This document shows, piece after piece, positions 19,056-27,593 of a DNA stretch of 64,000 nucleotides. How positions within the stretch are numbered: the stretch's first letter is position 1; every line of letters starts with the position of its first letter. Origin of the DNA: Bythopirellula polymerisocia (lineage in GTDB: Bacteria > Planctomycetota > Planctomycetia > Pirellulales > Lacipirellulaceae); contig NZ_SJPS01000003.1 of assembly GCF_007860015.1 (NCBI RefSeq), forward strand, positions 1-64,000, in the 5' to 3' direction. The translations under genes were made by a program, and so were the position numbers. Under the pieces are notes generated by a model, which was given only the letters and a program-made list of their open reading frames with translations, had not been told where the DNA came from and did not search any database.

Positions 19056-22000
19056 TTAGCTTCCTTGCCAAAGCCTTTCAAATATGCGTTCCAGACCTTG
19101 CGAACCCCGCTTGTCACCTGCATTGGTTTCTACGGTGGCGGGAGGCTCTGGAGGACGCGGCAAATCAGTGAATTTCAGTTTTACCGTACGACTCACCATT
19201 TCCAGCGTAACTTCATGAGCTAGTTCATCGGCCGATATGAGGCACAGATTCCCAGCATTCTGCATTCCCTCGTCGGCAAACAACATCCTCCCGGACGCCT
19301 TCTCTAAAACCAAAATGCTGGCCAAGGGCTTGGTTCCCCGGCCGTCCTGACCATGATAAAAACCCGCAAAGGAGATCACTGGTGAGTCCATCGGTTGAGA
19401 CAGCATCAGGGATTGTTGACGAACTTCGGCAGGTCGCGACCACATGGGTGCCCCAGTGGAGATATTGAATGCCATGAGGTCGCCATCGAATGCGGCTGAG
19501 TCTGCGACATTAAACCAGTTTCGGTTTTCCTTCGCCTGAGACTTTGGTTTACGCCCGGTGGCAACAACAAAGGTTTCTGATCCGACAAAGAGATAGAGCT
19601 TTTTTGCTAAAGTCTGTTCGCTACCGAGATAGTCAACTAAAACCTTGCCGTCGTAGGCATCCACAATCTGATAGTGCCCATCAGGCTCCACGATTGCGAT
19701 ATAACGTCTCTGCTCGATATCAATTTTGGAACCAGCGGGATACACTTTCTTCCAGTTCGTTTCTCCAGATGACGCGTCGAGTGATTCTAATTCAAATCGA
19801 CCCGCTTTCGTCCGCTGCCAGGAAAAGACATCCGTGCCGTGCGTAGCCAGTTGGTCCCGCCAGAGTGGGATTTCAACCTGTCCCAGTTCACGCCCGTCCA
19901 TCAGGTTGTAAACCTGAGCTTTTGTGCTCGAGTCTTCCACGGCGATTACTACCCGATCGTTGCCAAAAAGATTGCAGGCGTTCGGAGTATCTTTGCGAGA
20001 CCATTGGGGCTCACCGGTTAACGGATCAACACAATGCAGCCCTCTCTGATCCTGATAGACAAACCTGTCCCGCGTTAAGGGGCCGATAACGCCGATCCAT
20101 TTACCATCGACTTGGACTCGCGGTGTGCCAGAAGAATAGGGAATAGCCATTTCGGTACGGACATTGTAGCCCCCATAGACCTGTCGTTGACTCGGATTTC
20201 GAAGAACTCGCTTCCGCCACAAGACGGCATCTCCGTTCTCTGAGCGGGGAGCGAGTGTATCCACGGCGACAATTAATTGGCCGAGAGAGAGGATCAATAG
20301 ATTGCCCCTAGCCACTCCATACACACCTCCGTGGAAAACTTGGCGTTCTTGCTCTCCCAGTATCTGGTGCGACACCTCATTTCCTAGCTGGTCATGAATC
20401 CTTAATTCTGCAATTCGCGAAGAATAGAAGATATTGCAGTGGCTCAAAAGTTCGTCTCCGTGTTCGAGACGTACCTCTGCCAAAGGAGAACGAACGTTCA
20501 CTCGGGGGTTAACTGCTGACTTAGTAGTAAGTGGAACATCGACTTGCACCTTGCCATACGGCCAAGGTAAGCCTTTTACATTATCAAGGCCGGTCCAGCT
20601 CTCGACACATTCTCTGCCAGTCTTGCCATCGAGGCATTCGAGATTTGCGAGTGGACCCGCCAAGGCTCGATCGTACGGAAGTGCCAATCGATCAAACTTG
20701 GCTTCATGGAGTATCTTGGCAAAGCTCGCTATGGTTTCACCATCGAGTGTAGAGATCGCTTCGGGTGTGTTGGGAAGGGAAGCGTAATCCACCAACCATT
20801 GTTGTGCAGCTAACAACTGGTCCTCTTGCATATGCTTACGAGCCATTTCATGGGCTGGTCTCTCAGCAATCTCATCAATGCCACCGAAACTGGCAAGATA
20901 AATCGTCAAATCTGGTTCCCGTTGATCGGAGTCCAGTTTTGATCGAACCTCTACCAATCTAGAAGCGATGTCTTGCCGTAATTCCGCAGTGGCAAGCTGC
21001 CATATCAATGCAGTCTGCGCCTTCAGCCAACTAGTTGTACTGGCTAGGTAATCAGAATCCATTTGATGTAGTTCGCCGTTGTAGAGATTACCATTGAAGA
21101 TCTCGAGGCAGACTTCGAATGCCTCCTCGAGTTTGTCTAGCTCTACGAGACCACTAGCTTCGAGGCGTTGAAGTTTCTGCAGTTGTTCTGGAGAAATTGC
21201 CAGCAATTCTCGCAGTTTAGGAATGCGATCTCGATAGGTGGAATAATTTTTTTCGATTGCTTCCAGCAGGCACTCAGCGAGCACTTCATGGGTCCGTAGA
21301 TTTTCTGGAGAAATCGCATCTGATTTTTCCAGGTATTCTATGGCTTTCGCCAGTTTCCCCTCGTTGTAGGTAATCTCCCCGAGAGTGCGAAGTGCCTCAG
21401 AGTCGGAAGGGTTTTCTGCGAGTTTCGTTTCCGTCATCCGGCGCAGAACCTCGATTTGATCGAAGCATTCCAGAAATCGACCACTCTGTGACAAAATAGC
21501 TCCGCGATGAGAAATCAGATTACCCAGAATCGCTCCAGAACGAGCAACTACCTTTTCGGCTATCTTGCCGTTTGCTAATTCAACCGCGATCACTTGTCCA
21601 TTAGATAACGGAAGGAAGTATTTTTCTGAGCTAAGAAAGCCTCGGCCACTTGGGTTTGCTCCGCTTGGCAGAGGCATTTCCTGTTGTTCCCATACCGGGC
21701 GACCTTCGAGCAAGGAAACCGCAAATAGACTCTGATTGCCTACGATTAATACCTTTCCCTTGTCGACGCCGGCAACGAAGATTCCGTCCTCACGTTGTCT
21801 CTCCCACAGCAGCTTCCCGGTCGACAATTCGAGACAGTAGATCGAATCTGATTCAGGGGGAGAGAGCAAAACACAGCCTTCTGCCAAAATCACACTTCCA
21901 TCGATCCATTTTCCAGTTGTCTCACGAGTTCGTCCTCGAGATCGCCTTAGGTACTCCAATGCTGTGCGATTATTTTCATAGCGAAAATGCCAGGCGAATG

Positions 22001-23696
22001 AATTTTTTTCGAGATTGAACCCCACAAGCACACCAGCCGCAGTGGGACATACCATCATGCCTGCATCATACGAAGGGACCGCACCTTGCATTCGACGTTG
22101 CGGATCAAGTGGTATTCCCGCATGTAAATCCGCTAGTTGTTGTAGCCACTTTAGTTGGCCCGTCTGACGATCTATCGCCACCAGATGAACCGAACTCTTG
22201 ATCTCGGCTAGACAGTAGAGAAGTTCGTTGACCGAAATTGGGGCCCCTAGGAAAAAGGCTCCTGCCAATTCATCTTTTCTAGCAGCTCCGTCGATTTCCC
22301 AGACCAGTTTTCCTTGCGTCGCCAATTCATATGCGCACAAGCGATTCGTAGATTCTGAGGTTTGTCCAGGTGTTCCACCGCCTCGGAATGGCAACGCCCA
22401 GATGTCGTTATCTGCGAGCTGTGCAATTGAGAGGTCTCGAATGACGAAAACACGATCGCCATCGCTACTAATCGAGTTGTAAAGATAATCGTTCCAAATT
22501 CGATGCGAAAACGTTTGTGCTAAATCCAGGTTGGGTTCGTTCAGTGAATTCTCTTCATTGAGACTCAAGAGCTCCTCGAATTCCGCAACTCGCTGTGGCT
22601 GAGTTTGCCATATCCGCTTACCAGTACCGAAATCAAAAGCGACCACATTGTGAGCAGTTGTGGTTATGATTGTATTTCCAACTGCCAAGGGTACCCCAGC
22701 CGGCGGGAGTGGCATCTGACGCTGTTCGAGCGAGACCAAGAGATCATCGTAGACTTCTTCAAATTGCGGGCGATTCAATAATCTTGCCTGCCAGCGAACT
22801 CGCGTATGAGGAAGACCTCCATCACTTCTACCGTTGCGAGCAGTGTTTCCTCCAGATAGCAGCCATTCCTTTTCAAAGGGCGTTTGTAACTGATCTGGAA
22901 TGCCAATCCCCTCTTCAAGCCAGTTGACCGTATTGCTCGTGAGTTGTTTTTCTTGGCCGCCTATAACTACCTTCTGACCCTTTGCTCCAGAAGAAGCCGC
23001 AACTTTACTCAAAAGAGTTTCAGCTCGCTCTGTGTTTCCGATAGCGATCCAACTTTGAGCGGCAAGTAAGCTAAGTTGGGGATTTAAAGTGGCGGCTGCC
23101 CGAGGAGTGTCCAGCAATTGTTGATAAAGTATAACGGCAGATAGGTGGCGGCCCGTGTCGGCTTCGTGTTGTGCTAACAAGATCGCAGCATCAAAACCTG
23201 CTGAAGTATAAAAATAGCGCTGAGATACTGTTCGAACTTGCCCAAAATCTCCTGCCGAGATCGCTTCGCTCAATTTTTTCCGAGCTAGTGGTCCAAACAT
23301 GGACTCATAGAATTCAATCCCCTCAGGAGAAAGATCGCGAATCATGTTGCTCGCAGTTTCTTTCAGACCACGATAACTCCCCGGATCGGAAGTCGTGACA
23401 AAGGAATCTTGAGCATCGGCCAAGACTTCGTCCAGAAAGCGAATGGCCTGCGAAAACTCACCACTGGCAATCCGCTCTCGCGCACGCTCGATACCACGCG
23501 AGAGCTTGCGATCGGAATATAAATCGACTGTATCTGATCCCGATTCGGAAGAAACAACGAGTGGTTGTTGGGCAGACCCCATATTGCAGAAAGTAACTGC
23601 CGAGAAGAATGCGAGGACAATCAAGATAAGTCGCGTAACACTCGCTCCATCGATACAGATCTCTCGCAAAAGAGTCTTATTAAGTCTGAATCTCAT
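19056..23696 (-). CDS. Giant exported protein with two PQQ-like beta-propellers and TPR repeats
   Basis: 1546 aa from ATG 23696 (TTG 23711 and GTG 23708 are alternatives). The signal sequence is VTRLILIVLAFFSAVTFCN ending near GSA. Architecture: helical TPR-like region (about 60-260), first propeller (about 300-740) with blades such as VVAFDFGTGKRIWQTQP, LVAIDRQTGQLKWLQQL and IYCLELSTGKLLWERQRE, a TPR block (ALRTLGEITYNEGKLAKAIEYL.. about 770-900) and a second propeller (about 1070-1500; LHCVDPLTGEPQWSRKD). This is the BamB/PQQ-dehydrogenase type of fold, but no PQQ-ligand or Ca-site set is evident, so a binding scaffold is more likely than an enzyme. It may head the long minus-strand run. 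Confidence 0.8.
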   Translation of the reverse strand: MRFRLNKTLLREICIDGASVTRLILIVLAFFSAVTFCNMGSAQQPLVVSSESGSDTVDLYSDRKLSRGIERARERIASGEFSQAIRFLDEVLADAQDSFVTTSDPGSYRGLKETASNMIRDLSPEGIEFYESMFGPLARKKLSEAISAGDFGQVRTVSQRYFYTSAGFDAAILLAQHEADTGRHLSAVILYQQLLDTPRAAATLNPQLSLLAAQSWIAIGNTERAETLLSKVAASSGAKGQKVVIGGQEKQLTSNTVNWLEEGIGIPDQLQTPFEKEWLLSGGNTARNGRSDGGLPHTRVRWQARLLNRPQFEEVYDDLLVSLEQRQMPLPPAGVPLAVGNTIITTTAHNVVAFDFGTGKRIWQTQPQRVAEFEELLSLNEENSLNEPNLDLAQTFSHRIWNDYLYNSISSDGDRVFVIRDLSIAQLADNDIWALPFRGGGTPGQTSESTNRLCAYELATQGKLVWEIDGAARKDELAGAFFLGAPISVNELLYCLAEIKSSVHLVAIDRQTGQLKWLQQLADLHAGIPLDPQRRMQGAVPSYDAGMMVCPTAAGVLVGFNLEKNSFAWHFRYENNRTALEYLRRSRGRTRETTGKWIDGSVILAEGCVLLSPPESDSIYCLELSTGKLLWERQREDGIFVAGVDKGKVLIVGNQSLFAVSLLEGRPVWEQQEMPLPSGANPSGRGFLSSEKYFLPLSNGQVIAVELANGKIAEKVVARSGAILGNLISHRGAILSQSGRFLECFDQIEVLRRMTETKLAENPSDSEALRTLGEITYNEGKLAKAIEYLEKSDAISPENLRTHEVLAECLLEAIEKNYSTYRDRIPKLRELLAISPEQLQKLQRLEASGLVELDKLEEAFEVCLEIFNGNLYNGELHQMDSDYLASTTSWLKAQTALIWQLATAELRQDIASRLVEVRSKLDSDQREPDLTIYLASFGGIDEIAERPAHEMARKHMQEDQLLAAQQWLVDYASLPNTPEAISTLDGETIASFAKILHEAKFDRLALPYDRALAGPLANLECLDGKTGRECVESWTGLDNVKGLPWPYGKVQVDVPLTTKSAVNPRVNVRSPLAEVRLEHGDELLSHCNIFYSSRIAELRIHDQLGNEVSHQILGEQERQVFHGGVYGVARGNLLILSLGQLIVAVDTLAPRSENGDAVLWRKRVLRNPSQRQVYGGYNVRTEMAIPYSSGTPRVQVDGKWIGVIGPLTRDRFVYQDQRGLHCVDPLTGEPQWSRKDTPNACNLFGNDRVVIAVEDSSTKAQVYNLMDGRELGQVEIPLWRDQLATHGTDVFSWQRTKAGRFELESLDASSGETNWKKVYPAGSKIDIEQRRYIAIVEPDGHYQIVDAYDGKVLVDYLGSEQTLAKKLYLFVGSETFVVATGRKPKSQAKENRNWFNVADSAAFDGDLMAFNISTGAPMWSRPAEVRQQSLMLSQPMDSPVISFAGFYHGQDGRGTKPLASILVLEKASGRMLFADEGMQNAGNLCLISADELAHEVTLEMVSRTVKLKFTDLPRPPEPPATVETNAGDKRGSQGLERIFERLWQGS

Positions 23697-23927
23697 ATTC
23701 TGATGCACCAATCCTTACGATCGACTTGAACCGACTAATCGAACAAGTGTCAGAGGACTGGTTTCCCTTAGAAGTAGGATTCTAGGGATTGGACCAGTCG
23801 TGTTTAGCTGAGAATTAGACGTTTCTGGCACTAAAATCGTTCCGATCCTCCCAAAACAGGGTAAATCCATGCCGCGGGAGTGTACCAGGATCATCCTAAC
23901 CCCTTGCAGCATTTAATTTTAGCTCGA

Positions 23928-24015
23928 TCACCAAATAGGGCAACTACGTTGTTGCGGGGGGAAATTGCCGCCGAAAGGCAAGTCAGACAGAAGGCTTGCC
24001 AGTCACCAAATAGGG
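23928..24015. repeat. 13-bp direct repeat upstream of the HU gene
   Basis: TCACCAAATAGGG occurs at 23928-23940 and again at 24003-24015, 75 bp apart start to start. The second copy sits just before a plausible -35 element of the HU promoter. Between the copies is a short GGCAAG/CTTGCC inverted repeat (23977-23982 and 23995-24000). The rest of the 497-bp gap 23697-24193 shows nothing else I can name apart from the HU promoter. Possible paired operator; function inferred from position only. Confidence 0.55.
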
Positions 24016-24022
24016 TCGTTTA

Positions 24023-24051
24023 TTAACTATTTTGCCAAAAAACACTATTAT
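24023..24051 (+). promoter_or_regulatory. Candidate sigma70-type promoter of the HU gene
   Basis: TTAACT (24023-24028), a 17-nt spacer and TATTAT (24046-24051) match the -35/-10 consensus at 4/6 and 5/6. Transcription would start near 24058, leaving a leader of about 135 nt before the HU ATG. Confidence 0.45.
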
Positions 24052-24193
24052 TCTAGTCAAAAAGGACAAATACGGCTTGTATTTTAATGCCAGCAGTCTT
24101 TAAATCAGCACGTTGAACAAAGTTTTGGTGCTAGGATTCATGGTAATCCTGACATCCCTTTCCACTTCAAAGCACTATGGAGGGTTTCCTAAC

Positions 24194-24514
24194 ATGGCGA
24201 AAGTTGCTGCAAAAAAACCACCGACTAAGACCGAGATCTATGCCAGTATCGCTGAGACGACCGGCCTGACGAAGAAGAACATCAGTGAAGTCTTCGATGC
24301 ACTTAACGATGAGATCACCAAGGCACTCGGCAAGAAAGGCCCCGAGACCTTTACGATTCCCGGACTGTGCAAGATTGTTGTCCAGAAGAAGCCGGCCACA
24401 CCAGCACGTGAGGGTATTAATCCATTCACTGGCGAAAAGACGATGTTCAAGGCCAAGCCGGCTCGCAACATTATCAAGATCCGTCCCCTGAAGAAACTCA
24501 AAGACATGGTCTAA
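24194..24514 (+). CDS. HU-family DNA-binding protein
   Basis: 106 aa from ATG 24194, preceded by GGAGGG (24179-24184) at a 9-nt spacing. An upstream in-frame TTG at 24113 has no such site and would add an unrelated leader. The HU/IHF fold is evident: the helical dimerisation part (TKTEIYASIAETTGLTKKNI) and the DNA-bending arm with INPFTGEKT followed by basic residues. The N-terminus has an extra Lys/Ala-rich tip (AKVAAKKPPT). It is a small nucleoid protein that bends DNA. It stands alone between two large divergent gene blocks with its own terminator. Confidence 0.95.
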   Translation: MAKVAAKKPPTKTEIYASIAETTGLTKKNISEVFDALNDEITKALGKKGPETFTIPGLCKIVVQKKPATPAREGINPFTGEKTMFKAKPARNIIKIRPLKKLKDMV

Positions 24515-24531
24515 GCTGACCGCTCTGAGTG

Positions 24532-24565
24532 CTGTGACAGACCTCTTGCGAGGTATCGTTCACAG
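24532..24565 (+). other. Hairpin just after the HU stop
   Basis: CTGTGA (24532-24537) pairs with TCACAG (24560-24565), and inside it ACCTC-TTGC-GAGGT (24541-24554) forms a perfect five-pair stem with a four-base loop. It has no T-run and may stabilise the HU transcript 3' end. Confidence 0.5.
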
Positions 24566-24580
24566 TCGTCCAAAATTAAG

Positions 24581-24648
24581 AGCCCGCTGAATCGTTCTCG
24601 TTTGTCTGCTCATTGGGCAGTTCAAAGTGTCGAACCAGCGGGCTTTTT
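24581..24648 (+). terminator. Likely intrinsic terminator downstream of HU, usable in both directions
   Basis: AGCCCGCTG (24581-24589) pairs perfectly with CAGCGGGCT (24636-24644), followed by TTTT. The loop is long (46 nt). On the opposite strand the stem is followed by CTTAATTTT, so it could also stop transcription coming out of the minus-strand tRNA gene. Confidence 0.65.
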
Positions 24649-24730
24649 CATGCGCGACGTATTTCAAATAGAAATTCGGCAAGAACAGGGAGATTCCCAA
24701 ACCCAGGCTGCTCAAGGCGATAAGAGGGAG

Positions 24731-24803
24731 TGGTCAGGGCCGGGATCGAACCGGCGACACTCGGATTTTCAGTCCGATGCTCTACCAACTGAGCTACCTG
24801 ACC
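24731..24803 (-). tRNA. tRNA-Phe (GAA)
   Basis: 73 nt that fold completely: acceptor GGTCAGG/CCTGACC, D stem GCTC/GAGC with AGTTGGTA loop, anticodon stem TCGGA/TCCGA with loop CTGAAAA (anticodon GAA), five-nt variable loop GTGTC, T stem GCCGG/CCGGC with TTCGATC loop, discriminator A. The 3' CCA is not encoded. A good promoter lies upstream (24841-24869). Confidence 0.97.
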
Positions 24804-24840
24804 CCACCGAAGTGAACAAGCAATCACTAGAGGAATTCCC

Positions 24841-24869
24841 ATGGTAAAACCGGCTTAGAAGCGTGTCAA
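24841..24869 (-). promoter_or_regulatory. Sigma70-type promoter of tRNA-Phe
   Basis: On the minus strand, perfect TTGACA (24869-24864), a 17-nt spacer and TACCAT (24846-24841, 4/6). The -10 lies 37 nt before the tRNA 5' end, a normal distance for a short processed leader. Confidence 0.6.
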
Positions 24870-24895
24870 TTGGCTCAGCACAAGCTTTGCGCAAC

Positions 24896-24925
24896 TTGAC
24901 AGTGCGGAAAACCTCAAACTAATAT
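24896..24925 (+). promoter_or_regulatory. Sigma70-type promoter for the toroid/ExbBD gene block
   Basis: Perfect TTGACA (24896-24901), 18-nt spacer, TAATAT (24920-24925, 4/6), about 78 nt before the ATG at 25003. It points away from the tRNA promoter; the two -35 boxes are 26 nt apart. Confidence 0.55.
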
Positions 24926-25002
24926 GTCACGTAGGTAAAGATTGGCTATCGAATGGCCAAACCAGCCTACGGAACAATAACCTGAGGGGTGGCGAGTCTT
25001 AA

Positions 25003-26649
25003 ATGTTCGGAGTAACTAGCTGCGCATTGAACGACCTCAAGCCTCTTCGTGGACGCCATTCTGGCTATTTATCCGTTGTAATGCTTCTCTTGTTGGCGCC
25101 TTACTGGACTCTTTCGAAGTGTCAGGCAGTCACCCCAGATAGCCCTGAAGTCAGAGAGTTGGTCAATCGAGGTCTTAAATTCCTAGAATCTCACACCGAC
25201 GAGCGACTCGGTGGCCGTTGTCTGGTGGCTTTGTCCTTCGTCAAGACTGGAGCATCTCCCGAGCATCCCCGCATTAAAGAAGCTGTCGCTGCGTGTGAGG
25301 CCACGACTGCCGAAAAAATGCGAAACGACAGCGTCTACAGCAATGGTTTGGCGATCATTTTTTTGGCAGAACTTGATCCGGTCAAATACCGCAGCCTCAT
25401 TGAAAGATTCGCTGGAGCATTGGCAAATCGTCAGAAACCCCATGGTGGCTGGGGCTATGAGGTTTACCAAACAGGTGATACTTCTCAGACACAGTATGCG
25501 ATCCTGTCCTATTGGGAGTTGATGCAAATCGGTTTGGCTCCCAGTGTAAAATCTGTTGAATCAGCTGCGAACTGGTTACTGCGTACTCAGGATCCCAGCG
25601 GGTCGTGGGGATACCAGGGCAAAGACCCAGGTGATTTCAAGCTGATAGAACAAACCGACACTACGGTAAGCATGCTGGCGGCGGGACTTGGAAGCACTCT
25701 CATTGCCGCGAATATCTTAGGGACAATGCAACCAGGCGAAGATCCCGATGCAGACACCACGGCAAAAGAGGAATTACCTTCAGCCTTGCAAGAGGCGAAG
25801 AGCGAAGTAAAAAAGATACGCACGCTATCCGGAGGCAATCTCGATCGTGAACAGGTGCTTAGGGCTACCGAAGCGGGGAATACCTGGTTCGGCAAGAATT
25901 TCAATAAGAATCTAGAGGCTGAGTATCCTTACTATACGCTGTATTCCATCGAACGATACAAGAGCTTTGAGGACTTCTTGGCGGGAAATGTGGACGAAGA
26001 ACCATCATGGTATCAAACGGGTTACGAGTACATCAAAAAAAAACAGAAGAAAGACGGTTCCGTTACCAGTCCGGCTGAATCTCCTTGTGCTACTGCATTC
26101 GCTATCCTGTTCTTGATTCGTTCTACTCAGCAAAGCATCAAAGCCAGTCTCGGTGAGGGAACCTTAGTTGGAGGGCGCGGTTTGAGTGCAAACCTGGCGC
26201 GAATGAAACTTCAGAAAGGTCGCCTCGTTAAGGAAAAAAAGCCTACGGAAATAGATAACTTTCTGAGTCTACTAGAATCTACGGCTGGACCAGAGCTAGA
26301 CGCCTTGCTGAGTGAAAGTTCGGGGATCGATGTGAATAACATTAGTCCCGAGGAGATTCGCCACCTGGAGCAGTTGGTTAAAACGGGATCGCCCGAAGTT
26401 CGGCTCATGGCCGTCGAAGGACTCGCCTCGCTGCGCAGCCTGGACTACGTTCCGTCGTTGCTTTATGCACTGACAGATCCAGATAAGAGGGTTGTCCGTG
26501 CTGCCCGTGATGGTTTGCAATTTGTCAGTCGACGTTTCCATGGCTTCGGGCCGGATGACAATTTTACTGACAAGGAGCGCTACGATTCTTTGGAGCAATG
26601 GAAGAATTGGTATCGTAGTGTGCGTCCGAATGCCCCAATCGCTCCCTGA
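25003..26649 (+). CDS. Secreted toroid repeat protein with C-terminal HEAT-like repeats
   Basis: 548 aa. A membrane or signal segment (about 22-40) is followed by squalene-cyclase-fold helical repeats with QW-like turns at 144-152 (QKPHGGWGY) and 196-204 (QDPSGSWGY). The Asp-rich cyclase motif is absent, so enzymatic cyclisation is unlikely. Residues about 450-530 look like HEAT or scaffold repeats (VKTGSPEVRLMAVEGLASL, LTDPDKRVVRAARDGL). First gene of the plus-strand block, 33 nt before the TonB-like gene. Its toroid part parallels the minus-strand protein at 17847-18929. Probably a periplasmic binding scaffold. Confidence 0.8.
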   Translation: MFGVTSCALNDLKPLRGRHSGYLSVVMLLLLAPYWTLSKCQAVTPDSPEVRELVNRGLKFLESHTDERLGGRCLVALSFVKTGASPEHPRIKEAVAACEATTAEKMRNDSVYSNGLAIIFLAELDPVKYRSLIERFAGALANRQKPHGGWGYEVYQTGDTSQTQYAILSYWELMQIGLAPSVKSVESAANWLLRTQDPSGSWGYQGKDPGDFKLIEQTDTTVSMLAAGLGSTLIAANILGTMQPGEDPDADTTAKEELPSALQEAKSEVKKIRTLSGGNLDREQVLRATEAGNTWFGKNFNKNLEAEYPYYTLYSIERYKSFEDFLAGNVDEEPSWYQTGYEYIKKKQKKDGSVTSPAESPCATAFAILFLIRSTQQSIKASLGEGTLVGGRGLSANLARMKLQKGRLVKEKKPTEIDNFLSLLESTAGPELDALLSESSGIDVNNISPEEIRHLEQLVKTGSPEVRLMAVEGLASLRSLDYVPSLLYALTDPDKRVVRAARDGLQFVSRRFHGFGPDDNFTDKERYDSLEQWKNWYRSVRPNAPIAP

Positions 26650-26682
26650 CCACGATTGCATGAATTTTAGCTAAGAGTATCA

Positions 26683-27567
26683 ATGCCCACTGCTCAATCA
26701 ACTTCTGTAACTGAGAAAGTCCAGCGGGGCAAGAAATATCAATTATCGGTCAATACCTATGACCGCACTGCGACGATGATCATCGCGCTCTTGATTTTGG
26801 TTGGATTCGCAGTCTTGGGTCTGATGATCGTTTTTTTTGCCGACAAGTTTAAGTCGTCTGTGCAGCCCATCCCTGTGGTGCCAGTTGAGGCCACGAGCGC
26901 CAATGCTAATCAGGGCTTGGCTGCTGAACCCGATCCACCTGGAAGCGAAGAAGCGGAAGAACTCGAAGACCCTCAATTGGAAGACATGCTCGAGACGCTC
27001 ACCGATGCCGTCACAGCCAAAGAGGTCCTGCTTTCGGATCAAGACCTCGAAGCCGAAGACATTGCAGGCAAAGGAAAAGGGCTTGGTGACGCCAGGATGG
27101 CAGGGACCGGGAACGACGGAGTCATCGAGCGAGTCCCCCGATGGGAACGCTGGAAATTTCGCTTTGAACCGAAATCCCCAAGTGAATTCGCAGAATGGCT
27201 TGATTACAATAAGATCGAGATTGGCGTGCTTGGTCGCGACAATTTGGTCCACTACGCATTCGATCTGAGCAAAAGCAACAAGCAGACACGCGTGGGTGAG
27301 CCCACGAAGGATTCGCGGGGATACACTTCCGCGGCAGATGGCCCGATGCCCGCGCTCACGGAACGGCTCGCCAGAGAAGCGGGTGTTGCCAAAGAAGGCA
27401 ATATCGTGCTTTTATTCTATCCATTTGAAGTAGAAAGCATTCTCTGGACCTTGGAAAATAAGTATTCTGATGGACGCGATGTGAACACAATCCGTGAGAC
27501 AGTTTTCACGGTGGTCCATGATGGGTCGCAGTTCGTTTTTGAAGTCGTTGACCAACGATATTTTTGA
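26683..27567 (+). CDS. Single-span membrane protein of TonB/TolA-like topology
   Basis: 294 aa, family not recognised. A short basic cytosolic N-terminus (EKVQRGKKYQ) precedes one transmembrane helix (about 31-53), an acidic, Pro-rich linker (about 60-125; SEEAEELEDPQLED) and a folded C-terminal domain (about 150-294; WERWKFRFEPKSPSEFAEWL). This order (N-in span, extended linker, C-terminal periplasmic domain) is that of TonB and TolA, and the gene directly precedes exbB-exbD-exbD. The TonB transmembrane His motif (SHxxxR) is not present. A role as the moving element driven by ExbBD is inference from topology and place. Confidence 0.75.
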   Translation: MPTAQSTSVTEKVQRGKKYQLSVNTYDRTATMIIALLILVGFAVLGLMIVFFADKFKSSVQPIPVVPVEATSANANQGLAAEPDPPGSEEAEELEDPQLEDMLETLTDAVTAKEVLLSDQDLEAEDIAGKGKGLGDARMAGTGNDGVIERVPRWERWKFRFEPKSPSEFAEWLDYNKIEIGVLGRDNLVHYAFDLSKSNKQTRVGEPTKDSRGYTSAADGPMPALTERLAREAGVAKEGNIVLLFYPFEVESILWTLENKYSDGRDVNTIRETVFTVVHDGSQFVFEVVDQRYF

Positions 27568-27593
27568 AGTTTAGTCGAAGGTGATTGCCCGAT

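Noticed and set aside
24731..24803. tRNA-Phe as an integration site for a mobile element
   Set aside because: No integrase, no duplicated tRNA 3' end and no change in gene style on either side.
25003..26649. Squalene-hopene cyclase activity of the toroid proteins
   Set aside because: Only QW-like turns are present; the DxDD acid motif is absent in both proteins, and both have signal sequences.
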